Notes under the pieces: model-generated
Databases searched by the model: none
What the model saw: the letters and a program-made list of their open reading frames with translations, nothing else
What the model was told of the DNA's origin: nothing
Source: Clostridiales bacterium
GTDB lineage: Bacteria; Bacillota; Clostridia; Oscillospirales; Acutalibacteraceae
Reading direction: 5' to 3'
DNA length: 64,000 bases
Assembly: GCA_024690965.1 (NCBI GenBank)
Contig: JAILOG010000007.1
Coordinates: 32,498-96,497, forward strand
In this document: positions 27,229-35,197 of the stretch, in pieces
Position numbering within the stretch: the stretch's first letter is position 1
How the letters are laid out: every line of letters starts with the position of its first letter
Program-made: the position numbers and the translations under genes

Positions 27229-28667
27229 CGCCGCAGGAATTAAAGAGCAGTATTTTGAATTTAGCGTTTCAAGGAAAACTTACGCAACAACAGGAAAATG
27301 ATACTCCTATTGACAATCTAATACGTGATTGTTGTGAAGATAAAGCCGATGCTATTGCAAAAGGTAAGTATAAAAAAGAGGCTTTTCGCGGTTCTGTTGT
27401 TTGTGATGATTATGACATTCCTGAAGCTTGGCGAATAATGCACATATCAGATATGTCTCTTTTTCAGGAGGGTCCTGGAATTCTATCAGTTGATTTTCGT
27501 CCTCAGGGCATACCGCTAATAAGAATCGCTGGAATGAAGACAGAAAGGCTCAGTCTTGAAGGATGCAATTTTCTTGATCCTGAAATGGTAAAAGGAAAAT
27601 GGAGCCATTTCAAATTGGATTTAGGTGATATTGTGATAAGCACAAGTGCTTCAATGGATAAAGTGTGCGAGGTATATGATGACTGTGTGGGTGCAATTCC
27701 TTATACTGGTCAGATTAGATTCAAAATGTATGGGGGAATAAATAAGGAGTATTTTAAATGGTTTATTCAATCACCTTTTTATATTCGTCAGATTAACGAA
27801 CAAAAAGCAGGTGCCGCAATAAAGCATTATGGACCAACACATTTGAAAAAAATGACTATTCCAATTGCACCCCTAGAGGAACAAAAGCGGATCGTTGAAA
27901 GGATTGAGGAACTGTTGCCCTTGATCGACCGCTATGAACAGGCATGGACCAAGCTCGAAGCCTTCAACAAGCGCTTCCCCTCGGATATGCAAAAATCTCT
28001 GCTCCAAATCGCTATACAGGGAAAGCTGGTCGAGCAGCGAGCCGACGAAGGCACGGGCGAAGAGCTGTTCAAGAGTTTATCCGTTTACCATAAAGGACTA
28101 AAGCCATGCAAGAATGAACTCAATTTTTCTTCTATGGATTTTGACCTTCCTGACAGTTGGCGTATGGTAGAATTAAATCAGCTATTTGATTTTGTTGATT
28201 ATCGCGGAAAAACACCACATAAGATTAACGAAGGCGTTTTTTTGATAACTGCCTCAAATATCAAACAAGGTTATATGGACTACACGAGAAAAGAGTATAT
28301 TTCTCGAGAAGAATACAATGGAAGGCAAAGTAGAGGTATAACACAAAAGGGAGACTTGCTGTTTACTACTGAAGCGCCGATGGGAAACGCTGCACTTTGC
28401 GACTTGGATGAATGTTCTTGTGGTCAAAGAATAATCACTTTCAAGGAATACAAAGAACAAACTGCTTTCTCAAGTTTATTTATGTATTTCATTTTGTCTC
28501 CGCCATTTCAACAGCAGCTACTTGATAATTGCACTGGCACCACAGCAAAAGGAATAAAAGCTGATAAGTTGAAACATTTTTTGATTCCTTTGCCACCTTA
28601 TGCTGAGCAGAAGCGCATTGTCGCCAAGCTGGAAGAAATCCTGCCTCTGTGCGAGAAATTGAAATGA
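27225..28667 (+). CDS. hsdS: Type I R-M specificity subunit
   Basis: 480 aa with two target-recognition domains, each followed by a conserved helix: PLEEQKRIVERIEELLPLIDRYEQ after TRD1 and PLPPYAEQKRIVAKLEEILPLCEKLK at the end. It determines the bipartite DNA site. I see no second hsdS fragment or inverted repeat beside it, so unlike the element B system it looks non-invertible. Its last 36 bp are duplicated at 29728-29763 downstream of a TIR gene. Confidence 0.93.
   Translation: MTPQELKSSILNLAFQGKLTQQQENDTPIDNLIRDCCEDKADAIAKGKYKKEAFRGSVVCDDYDIPEAWRIMHISDMSLFQEGPGILSVDFRPQGIPLIRIAGMKTERLSLEGCNFLDPEMVKGKWSHFKLDLGDIVISTSASMDKVCEVYDDCVGAIPYTGQIRFKMYGGINKEYFKWFIQSPFYIRQINEQKAGAAIKHYGPTHLKKMTIPIAPLEEQKRIVERIEELLPLIDRYEQAWTKLEAFNKRFPSDMQKSLLQIAIQGKLVEQRADEGTGEELFKSLSVYHKGLKPCKNELNFSSMDFDLPDSWRMVELNQLFDFVDYRGKTPHKINEGVFLITASNIKQGYMDYTRKEYISREEYNGRQSRGITQKGDLLFTTEAPMGNAALCDLDECSCGQRIITFKEYKEQTAFSSLFMYFILSPPFQQQLLDNCTGTTAKGIKADKLKHFLIPLPPYAEQKRIVAKLEEILPLCEKLK
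28632..28667 (+). repeat. 36-bp direct repeat, copy 1 (hsdS 3' end)
   Basis: Begins GAAGAAATCCTGCC and ends GAAATTGAAATGA, encoding the end of HsdS. Identical to 29728-29763, bracketing the TIR gene. Confidence 0.95.
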
Positions 28668-28677
28668 GGTGTTGTAA

Positions 28678-29721
28678 TTGAGCTTTTATAAGCTTCCGTC
28701 AAACTCTGAGCAACTCCTTGGTGAGTTGGTAGTAGCAGAAAATCCATCAAAATATCTTTACAATAAATACAAAAATGCAAACTCTAAAGAACAAGATATA
28801 CTACGCGGAATAATAAAAGAACTACGTGAAAATGGGTATATCGATGTTATTTGGGCAGATAGTTGTCCGGTTAGAGTCAATCTGAATAATTCAGCAAGAA
28901 CATATCAAGAACAGTTAGCGGAATACGAAAGGCAGACACAGTCTTTTCAAAGCCGGAGCACCGGAAAGAAATATACAAACATAGAACGAGTTAAAGAGCT
29001 AATTCAGCGTGGTGAAAGAATAGGAAAAGAAGAATACCATCCGGCAGATGGTGGTTTCCCATTTTCGTATGTTGATGGTCCACAGTGTGACCAGTGGATG
29101 AATGAAATAAAAACCTTTAATGAAAGATATCTGCAACAACACCCACTATACAAAAGCATTAATGAAACATTTTATAGATATAAAAGAGAGGATTCTGCTT
29201 TTGATACTATGATGGGATATTTGAGAGCACTTGCAGATGATGAAGAGTTTTGGGAAACATCTGAATTAATGGAGAAAACAAACATGTACGATGTATTCAT
29301 TTCTCATGCAAGTAAAGACAAATTAGATTATGTGGATAAATTGAAAGAATCTCTTGACAAACTTGGAGTAAAAGTTTTCTATGACAAGGACACGATCGAA
29401 TGGGGCGATAACTGGAAAAACAATATTATGGAAGGCGTTCAAAAAGCTGAATTTGCCATTATCGTTATTTCAGAAAATTTCTTCGGTCGCGAATGGACAG
29501 AATTAGAATTAGATGAATTTCTACACCGTCAAAACACTACCGGTCAAAAAATTATACTGCCAATCTTTTATAATATCACTGATAAACAGTTAAAAGATAA
29601 ATATCCTGAAGTTGCCGATATACAAGGACTCAAATCATCTGAACATTCTTGTGATGAAATTACACTACTATTTGCCAGACAACTAATAAAGAGACTAAAA
29701 TCGAAAAAAAGCATTGTCTAA
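28678..29721 (+). CDS. TIR-domain protein inserted behind hsdS
   Basis: 347 aa. Residues 1-70 look like a winged helix (KEQDILRGIIKELRENGYIDVIW), about 75-200 are helical/charged, and 204-340 form a TIR domain: YDVFISHASKDK, KVFYDKDTIEWGDNW, IIVISENFFGREWTELELDEF. The Glu in WTELEL fits the NADase catalytic position. TIR effectors deplete NAD or make cyclic ADP-ribose signals during phage defence. The TTG start 28678 follows GAGGTG. No ThsA-like partner is nearby, so it is not a classical Thoeris locus; it could guard the R-M system. Confidence 0.8.
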   Translation: MSFYKLPSNSEQLLGELVVAENPSKYLYNKYKNANSKEQDILRGIIKELRENGYIDVIWADSCPVRVNLNNSARTYQEQLAEYERQTQSFQSRSTGKKYTNIERVKELIQRGERIGKEEYHPADGGFPFSYVDGPQCDQWMNEIKTFNERYLQQHPLYKSINETFYRYKREDSAFDTMMGYLRALADDEEFWETSELMEKTNMYDVFISHASKDKLDYVDKLKESLDKLGVKVFYDKDTIEWGDNWKNNIMEGVQKAEFAIIVISENFFGREWTELELDEFLHRQNTTGQKIILPIFYNITDKQLKDKYPEVADIQGLKSSEHSCDEITLLFARQLIKRLKSKKSIV

Positions 29722-29727
29722 TAACAC

Positions 29728-29763
29728 GAAGAAATCCTGCCTCTGTGCGAGAAATTGAAATGA
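29728..29763 (+). repeat. 36-bp direct repeat, copy 2
   Basis: Exact copy of the hsdS 3' terminus, located 7 nt after the TIR stop and 4 nt before the next gene. It marks the right edge of an inserted 1.1-kb TIR unit. Confidence 0.95.
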
Positions 29764-29767
29764 TATT

Positions 29768-30412
29768 ATGAATAATGAAATATACTACACAGATTTGAAT
29801 AGGATTATCAATTCTCTTTTACAGCTGCGTTTGAAAGGCATAAGTATTGCCAAAGGTATCATAGGAGAGACATTAACTAATGATGACCTGTTTTTCTGTA
29901 CTTCACTTGATAGGTGCCTTCGTTTGACTGATGGCATCATTATCCTGCTTAAAGAACGAAATTTGACGTGTGCTGGAGCCCTGTTGCGTCTACAAATGGA
30001 TAATTGTATGCGCACATATGCGGCTTTTATCGCCAAGGATAGAAGCAAGGTTATCGATTGCATAATTGATGGAATGCCAATCAACAAGCAACGAGATAAT
30101 ATGGGAAATCAGATGACAGACGGTTATCTAAAAACTGCAATCAGCCAATATGACACTGTTTTTGCACAAGTCTACAATCAAGCCAGTGGATTTATTCATT
30201 TATCCGAAAAAGCATTCTATCAAATCGTGACAGATGTTAATGATGGAAAAATTGCTTTTCAGATCGGTCATGATTTGCCGGAAAAGCGAAACAAGACTTT
30301 GCTGGAATGCGCTAAAGCATTTCACCATTTCGTGGAGCTGCATTACAAAATGCTTGCTGCGGTTGTAGATAGCAAAACACGATTTGATCAAGAACATCAA
30401 GGGGATGAATAA
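29768..30412 (+). CDS. Hypothetical helical protein downstream of R-M/TIR genes
   Basis: 214 aa, mostly helical, with CTSLDRCLRLTDGIIILLKERNLTCAGALLRLQMDNCMRTYAAF. This recalls the DUF5677-like/HEPN-like helical proteins of defence loci, but no RxxxxH motif is clear. Its start lies 4 nt after the second 36-bp repeat, so before the TIR insertion it was probably the gene immediately after hsdS. Function unknown. Confidence 0.6.
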   Translation: MNNEIYYTDLNRIINSLLQLRLKGISIAKGIIGETLTNDDLFFCTSLDRCLRLTDGIIILLKERNLTCAGALLRLQMDNCMRTYAAFIAKDRSKVIDCIIDGMPINKQRDNMGNQMTDGYLKTAISQYDTVFAQVYNQASGFIHLSEKAFYQIVTDVNDGKIAFQIGHDLPEKRNKTLLECAKAFHHFVELHYKMLAAVVDSKTRFDQEHQGDE

Positions 30413-30584
30413 AGGTGAGCATGTGAATAACTATTTTTTCACAGATGAAGCGGTTGCATACCAACATCACCCCAGTAATGCTCATATCCGAAGCCATCCG
30501 TTTTATATACGCTCGAATGTCATAATGGAAATCGACGATTATCGCCAGTATCAGATAGACATTCAGCGCATCAGCGGTGAGTAG
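30405..30584 (+). CDS. Possible small ORF (59 aa)
   Basis: Overlaps the end of the upstream gene. The frame reads NNYFFTDEAVAYQHHPSN, then HPFYIRSNVIMEIDDYRQ. GTG 30423, behind AAAGGTGAG, is an alternative start. Composition is protein-like but there is no homologue I recognise; it could be a remnant. Confidence 0.3.
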   Translation: MNKGEHVNNYFFTDEAVAYQHHPSNAHIRSHPFYIRSNVIMEIDDYRQYQIDIQRISGE

Positions 30585-31094
30585 AATCATTAATGTATCC
30601 CAATAAACGATTAGATGGATTTATAATAAACCTATCCATATTATCGAATATAGAGTTAATTCCCGGCGTCGATCTAAAAAGGTCGGCGCTGTTTTTTGTT
30701 TCAGAAAAGTTAATAATATTTCAAAAAATTTTTAAAATCAGGAATATTTTTCCTCTGCCACCTCGTTATTATATAGAGGGGTATTTTCAAACAACTTTAA
30801 GTCTATTGAGAATACCGCACCAACACATTTAAATTCTCGTTTGCTTATTTAAAAAACTACTCCAACTTTTTTACATACAAAAACCGCAGCAGGCGTTTAC
30901 TGTGCAAGTATTTGTACAGCAAGTCATCTTTAGCTTTAAATATTTCAAAATCCATTGAAATACACGGTAAGCTTATATATAATCATTTTGTCAGAGGTAA
31001 ATGAATTATTACGCAAATTAATAATGTATCTGTCCCTGAATATGAAATCAAAAAGCTTACAAAAAAATCGTTAAAGCTAAAGGAGGCGCTTATT
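30585..31094 (+). other. Conserved leader of the sigma-like gene (element A)
   Basis: 510 bp without a gene. From about 30664 it matches the region upstream of the element B sigma-like gene (about 48957-49382). Shared blocks include AAAAGGTCGGCGC followed by a T-run, the promoter-like motif at 30741, and CCGCAGCAGGCGTTTACTGT. The conservation of non-coding sequence between diverged elements argues for a regulatory leader. Confidence 0.6.
30741..30780 (+). promoter_or_regulatory. Element promoter-like motif, copy 1
   Basis: 40-nt motif: GGAAT, then GCCACCTCGTTATTATAT flanked by CCTCT and AGAGG. GGAAT...CGTT resembles ECF-type -35/-10 elements (18-nt gap). Four copies occur, at 30741, 31959, 49029 and 50266. 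Confidence 0.6.
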
Positions 31095-31931
31095 ATGACA
31101 CCCGACACAACTTTACTTGACCTTGACCGTGCACCGACAATACTCGAAATGCGTGCGTTTTTCAAAAAACATGATTGGTCTGCCGCAAAAATCTCGGATC
31201 CAAAATCCCGATCACACGAAGACCATGAAACAGTCAGTTATGTTCAGCGCATAATGGACGCCGCCTTTGAACAGGAAGCACGCAAGAGAGGGCTGCCGGC
31301 GTGGTCGGGATATTTGGATCACACGACCAGACTGAACGGCGAAAAATTTCAGGACAATCCACTTATCGCGCTGCGTGATAATGTGGAGGATTTAGTTTCG
31401 GACGGAGTGCGGATGCTGCTCACCGGTCCGGATGAAATCGTTGAGTCAATATTCAGCCAGTTTAATCTTGACGATCCCGATCTTGATAAAAAAGCGGACG
31501 ATTTTATGCACAACGCCGTCGGCACGATGCTCGACGTGATGCAGTACGACCAACTTGCCGGTATAGTACAGGATCTCTCCGTCGTTGAAGATTTCAATCC
31601 GCATTTGTATCCGAACTTCCGCGCGCAAGATCACCACAAGAAATGGTATCATACCGATTCCAATATAAAAGTGGAGTATTGTCCCGATCCGGAATCCAAA
31701 CTTCCTCCCGAGCGAGCGATCGTAGATCCCGAGCGAATCGCCATCTTCAACTTGATGGTCGAGGACTACTGGAACACGCTTGACGATACCGAAAAGAAGA
31801 TTTACCGCCTTCGCGAACAAGGATATGCACAAGGAGAAGTCGCAAGAATACTCGGCTATTCAGGCAACAGTGCTGTATCAAAACGCCTGAAAACAATGCG
31901 CGTAAAATTCAAAGACGTAACGGGAATCTAA
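31095..31931 (+). CDS. Sigma-factor-like regulator, element A
   Basis: 278 aa. The C-terminal 55 residues form a sigma-70 region-4-like helix-turn-helix: LDDTEKKIYRLREQGYAQGEVARILGYSGNSAVSKRLKTMRVKF. The rest (PTILEMRAFFKKHDWSAAKI) is not a recognisable sigma region 2. The ATG follows AAAGGAGGCG. A close paralogue occupies the same place in element B (49383). The repeated promoter-like motif lies upstream and downstream of both genes, so it is the natural candidate to recognise it. Confidence 0.65.
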   Translation: MTPDTTLLDLDRAPTILEMRAFFKKHDWSAAKISDPKSRSHEDHETVSYVQRIMDAAFEQEARKRGLPAWSGYLDHTTRLNGEKFQDNPLIALRDNVEDLVSDGVRMLLTGPDEIVESIFSQFNLDDPDLDKKADDFMHNAVGTMLDVMQYDQLAGIVQDLSVVEDFNPHLYPNFRAQDHHKKWYHTDSNIKVEYCPDPESKLPPERAIVDPERIAIFNLMVEDYWNTLDDTEKKIYRLREQGYAQGEVARILGYSGNSAVSKRLKTMRVKFKDVTGI

Positions 31932-31958
31932 AAATTTTTCAAAAATTTTAAAAATTCA

Positions 31959-31998
31959 GGAATATTTTTCCTCTGCCACCTCGTTATTATATTGAGGG
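31959..31998 (+). promoter_or_regulatory. Element promoter-like motif, copy 2
   Basis: Same 40-nt motif as at 30741, located between the sigma-like gene and the GRPK gene; the right arm reads TGAGG instead of AGAGG. Confidence 0.6.
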
Positions 31999-32073
31999 AC
32001 CTTTTGAATAAGCAAGTGGACTTTTTGAAAACACCGATGCAATTTGACAGAGGCAAGCGGTGGGACAGCACGG

Positions 32074-32098
32074 TTTTTCGGTAGCCGCTACCGAAAAA
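32074..32098. promoter_or_regulatory. Perfect palindrome (operator or centromere-like), copy 1
   Basis: Twelve-base arms, TTTTTCGGTAGC and GCTACCGAAAAA, around a single C. It lies 70 nt upstream of the GRPK gene. Confidence 0.7.
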
Positions 32099-32122
32099 GC
32101 GGCAATCTCAATCATTCTGTAC

Positions 32123-32147
32123 AATTTCGGTAGCCGCTACCGAAATT
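32123..32147. promoter_or_regulatory. Perfect palindrome, copy 2
   Basis: Twelve-base arms, AATTTCGGTAGC and GCTACCGAAATT, around C, 49 nt after copy 1 and directly upstream of the GRPK ribosome site. The position fits an autoregulatory operator. Confidence 0.7.
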
Positions 32148-32168
32148 CATTTGTTATGGAGAACTATC

Positions 32169-32636
32169 ATGATGGAAGAGAAAAATAAGAAAAGAGGACG
32201 ACCAAAGATTGACGCCAGCCTGACAGAAACCGTCTATCGGGAAAGTCGGCGTCAAGCAGTCAATCGGAAATACGTGTTTGACGGAGTCGGCGTTCTGATG
32301 GACGGCGGGGAGCAAATTCCGGATAATAAATTACTTTACAACCTTGCTGAAACGAAAGAAGGATTTGTAAACCGCAACGGAATTCTGGAGCAAATCGGTC
32401 GTATGGATCAACAGGATCACGCTTCTTTTGACGACTGTGTTTATATTGCCAATCTCGCTGCAGCTGCCGTGAAAGCAGGAGCAAAGTCGAGAGAAATTGA
32501 AAAAGCGATTCGCGCCGTTCGCATGGCGATGAAACAAGCGGCTCCCGATCCGGAGGCAGAGGAAAACCTCTACAGGGTCGGCGTCGCTGTGCAAACCCTG
32601 AAGCGGATGTCCGAGATTCAGAAGCAACCCTTATAA
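32169..32636 (+). CDS. GRPK-motif element protein (putative DNA-binding), element A
   Basis: 155 aa. The N-terminus KKRGRPKIDASLTETVYRESRRQAVNRKYVFDGVGVL has an AT-hook-like GRPK and a basic stretch. The helical C-terminus is Ala/Lys-rich (ANLAAAAVKAGAKSREIEKAIRAVRMAMKQ). ATG 32169 follows GGAG; the upstream TTG only adds residues before the ribosome site. Its paralogue is at 50427 in element B. It is flanked by palindromes and precedes the mobilization genes, so a regulator or nucleoid-type role is likely; no family name is offered. Confidence 0.6.
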   Translation: MMEEKNKKRGRPKIDASLTETVYRESRRQAVNRKYVFDGVGVLMDGGEQIPDNKLLYNLAETKEGFVNRNGILEQIGRMDQQDHASFDDCVYIANLAAAAVKAGAKSREIEKAIRAVRMAMKQAAPDPEAEENLYRVGVAVQTLKRMSEIQKQPL

Positions 32637-32659
32637 ATAATTATTTTCAGTATGATTCA

Positions 32660-32687
32660 CCGCAGGTTTCCATTAGGGAACTTGCGG
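32660..32687 (+). terminator. Hairpin downstream of the GRPK gene
   Basis: CCGCAGGTTTCC pairs with GGGAACTTGCGG over an ATTA loop. The same stem with a TTTT loop follows the element B paralogue (50917-50945). There is no T-run, so it may protect the mRNA 3' end or bind protein. Confidence 0.6.
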
Positions 32688-32872
32688 CAAATTATTTATA
32701 TCATATTTAAGAATATTGCACTCACCTTTTTGACGACAGAAACAATAGAAGTTATTTCAGTTAGTAAAATCTATATAACCGGTGCCGAATAAACGATAAT
32801 TCTGATATATGAATAACCGTTCCCCACTTTTCAATATAACAAATATCTTTGTTCTTACATATTATACGATCA

Positions 32873-32903
32873 GACCGACGAAACATAATCGCCGGTCTTT
32901 TCT
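32873..32903 (+). terminator. Terminator-like hairpin in the mob leader, first
   Basis: GACCGACG and CGCCGGTC (one A-C mismatch) followed by TTTTCTTTT. Conserved in element B at 51087-51111. Confidence 0.6.
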
Positions 32904-33077
32904 TTTGCTCAAAAATTTTTAACTCAGGAACAATTTGCTTTTCTTAACCTGTTCTACATATAAGAAAGAAATCCAAGCGAAGAATCGTTAATTAGCTTTA
33001 AAAAATATTGCACCCTTTCAAAAACATGCTTTGCAGTTATTTAATAACTGCCTTCACTTTTACATAGCATTGGTTCT

Positions 33078-33104
33078 GACCGACGGAGATCCGCCGGTCT
33101 TTTC
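33078..33104 (+). terminator. Terminator-like hairpin in the mob leader, second
   Basis: GACCGACGG-AGAT-CCGCCGGTC followed by TTTTC, conserved at 51292-51313. Two tandem hairpins before mobC suggest attenuation of mobilization genes. Confidence 0.6.
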
Positions 33105-33213
33105 TCATGCTCAATTTTTGAAAGGAGTTGGAGGCAATGACTTAACTCAGCAACGGAAAGCACGGGCGGCTTTCCGTGAAGAACGATGCCCAACAGACTA
33201 CGGCTATACGCGG

Positions 33214-33297
33214 CTATCCTATCCGTCAGGATAGCGAGCATAGGTTTTGTATAGCCACAAAACCGGAAGCGCATAAGCGCACAAGGGGCGCTGCCCC
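33214..33297. other. Candidate oriT region of element A
   Basis: Three inverted repeats cluster just upstream of mobC: CTATCCT/AGGATAG, GGTTTTGT/ACAAAACC (6-nt spacer) and GGGGCGCTGCCCC. Placement before mobC and the relaxase and the nested repeats are typical of transfer origins. The nic site cannot be identified. Confidence 0.45.
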
Positions 33298-33327
33298 TAT
33301 AACCCCGTGGATAGGAGGTGAAATACC

Positions 33328-33660
33328 ATGAGGGAAAGAAATTGTCAAATCAATTTCAGAGTAACAAAGGCGGAGAAAGAAAAAATCCACCGCAAAGCAA
33401 AGCGATGCGGAATGGCTGACGCGGAGTATATCCGCAACTGCGCGCTTGACCGTAAAATTATCGAGATGCCACGTGAGGCTTTGATAACGGCGTATCGGAA
33501 AGTAAACCCGTTAATTCAGGAGCTTGAACAATACGATGATGATCTGGCACGAAAAGAGGTCGCTGCACTGAAGTCAATACAGGAAGCAATTTTGGATATT
33601 TACTATGGAAAGGAAGTGAGTGACGATGGCGGTGACGAAGATATGGCAGGTCAAGGATAG
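33328..33660 (+). CDS. mobC: MobC-like relaxosome accessory protein, element A
   Basis: 110 aa with a ribbon-helix-helix N-terminus (NCQINFRVTKAEKEKIHRKAKRCGMADAEYIRNCAL) and a helical C-terminus (VAALKSIQEAILDIY). Such proteins bind oriT and help the relaxase nick. The ATG follows ATAGGAGGTG. It overlaps the relaxase start by 35 nt. Confidence 0.75.
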   Translation: MRERNCQINFRVTKAEKEKIHRKAKRCGMADAEYIRNCALDRKIIEMPREALITAYRKVNPLIQELEQYDDDLARKEVAALKSIQEAILDIYYGKEVSDDGGDEDMAGQG

Positions 33661-35119
33661 TCTTTTTCGTGTGATCGACTACTGCAACAATCCCGAAAAA
33701 ACTAAACCGAGCGACCTTCAGCAAGTTATCAGTTATGCAACTAACGAGGAAAAGACAGATAGTGCTGACGAACAGTTTCACGCTGTTACGGGAATAAACT
33801 GCAAAGCGGAAACTGCCTTTGAGGAAATGCGGAATGTTCAGGAGCGATTCGGCAAGACCGGCGGAAATGTCGCGTACCATGCCTACCAAAGCTTCAAAAC
33901 CGGAGAGGTCACGGCAGAGCAATGTCATCGACTTGGCGTGGAGTTGGCGAGGAAAATGTGGGGAGACAAATATCAGGTACTTGTAGCGAGTCATTACAAT
34001 ACAGGGACATTTCATAATCATCTGATTCTTAACGCCGTCGGTATGTGGGACGGCAAGAAATACGATTGCTGTAAACGAGAGTATTACCGTATGCGCCGCC
34101 TGTCAGACGAGATATGCCAAAGAGAGGGATTGACAGTAATACAGAACCCCAAAAAGAAATCGCCGCGACCAATCTATATATCGGAGAAAAACGGCGAGGC
34201 AACAAAATACAATCTGATGCGTGAAGCGATAGACAAGGCACTGTCTATGAGTTGGGATCAAAGCTCTTTTGTAAGCGCGATGAAAGCGCAAGGATACCTC
34301 GTTGACTTCAATCCGAATCACAAGTACGCGACAATTCGTTCCGTCAACGCGAAGCGAGCAACACGCTTGTATCATCTCGGTGAGGAATATGACCGCCCAG
34401 CTATATACAAGAGGCTTGATGAGAATTACGAGTACGACCGGCAAAATGTGATGCGGCGCTACGATGAGCGTATGAACCCGTATTGCAGAGAATGGGTGAT
34501 TGCCAATCCGCCCGGCAGGAATTATGAGTACCGCAAGAAATTCTATTACACGAATTTCGGCAATTCAAATCTTGTAGAGATTTATCTGACATTGTTTGTT
34601 TTGTTACTCGACATTACCGCAGAAGCCGTAAAGCTTGCGTATGAGCTGTTGCGAGATGAAACAACTGTTCCGAAATATGTACTCGCTGTTAAGATGAAAC
34701 CAATTTCGCCTGAAATGAAAGCGGCAGAGCGTTTTGTCGACCGATACACAAAACAAATGATTTTGATGGCAGAGGCAAAGTTTAAAACACCTGACGAGAT
34801 AAGGGGCTATATCGCAAAGCGTGAGTTTGACATTGTGGATATGAAAAAGGCTCGCGAACACTGGCGCAACAAGCTCCGCAACGCAAAAGACCCGGAACAA
34901 ATTGCAGAGTATAAGCAAAAGCGCGACAAATGCACCGCATATATCTCGCGGCTCCGTTTTCAAAAAGAAACTGCGCAGACGATATTAAACGACATTCCGA
35001 AAACTCTTAAACTGCTCCGCGCAGAACAAAATGTACAGCGAGGAATTGACCCCTATGAATACTACAAGGGTTACAAAATGAAAGATGCCAAAGAGAACGA
35101 AAAGTCGATCTCACGATAA
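33626..35119 (+). CDS. Relaxase/mobilization nuclease, element A
   Basis: 497 aa. The N-terminal relaxase domain has VIDYCNNPEKT, NVAYHAYQSFKTGEVT, and the metal-binding three-histidine motif in VASHYNTGTFHNHLILNAV. The C-terminal half is charged and helical. It would nick oriT and pilot the strand during transfer. ATG 33626 lies inside mobC; an in-frame GTG 6 nt upstream is possible. Element B lacks an equivalent. Confidence 0.85.
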   Translation: MAVTKIWQVKDSLFRVIDYCNNPEKTKPSDLQQVISYATNEEKTDSADEQFHAVTGINCKAETAFEEMRNVQERFGKTGGNVAYHAYQSFKTGEVTAEQCHRLGVELARKMWGDKYQVLVASHYNTGTFHNHLILNAVGMWDGKKYDCCKREYYRMRRLSDEICQREGLTVIQNPKKKSPRPIYISEKNGEATKYNLMREAIDKALSMSWDQSSFVSAMKAQGYLVDFNPNHKYATIRSVNAKRATRLYHLGEEYDRPAIYKRLDENYEYDRQNVMRRYDERMNPYCREWVIANPPGRNYEYRKKFYYTNFGNSNLVEIYLTLFVLLLDITAEAVKLAYELLRDETTVPKYVLAVKMKPISPEMKAAERFVDRYTKQMILMAEAKFKTPDEIRGYIAKREFDIVDMKKAREHWRNKLRNAKDPEQIAEYKQKRDKCTAYISRLRFQKETAQTILNDIPKTLKLLRAEQNVQRGIDPYEYYKGYKMKDAKENEKSISR

Positions 35120-35197
35120 CAGTATTACTCTTTCAAAACGGCACGCTGTTTGCCGAGAAAAAACAGCAAATAAATCAAATTAAAAGGAGGGTTTTCC

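Noticed and set aside
27225..28667. Possible invertible hsdS
   Set aside because: I found no reverse-oriented hsdS fragment, inverted repeat or recombinase gene beside it. The only repeat is the direct 36-bp one around the TIR gene.
28678..30412. Thoeris system
   Set aside because: A TIR protein is present, but no SIR2/SLOG ThsA-like or other known TIR partner is adjacent.
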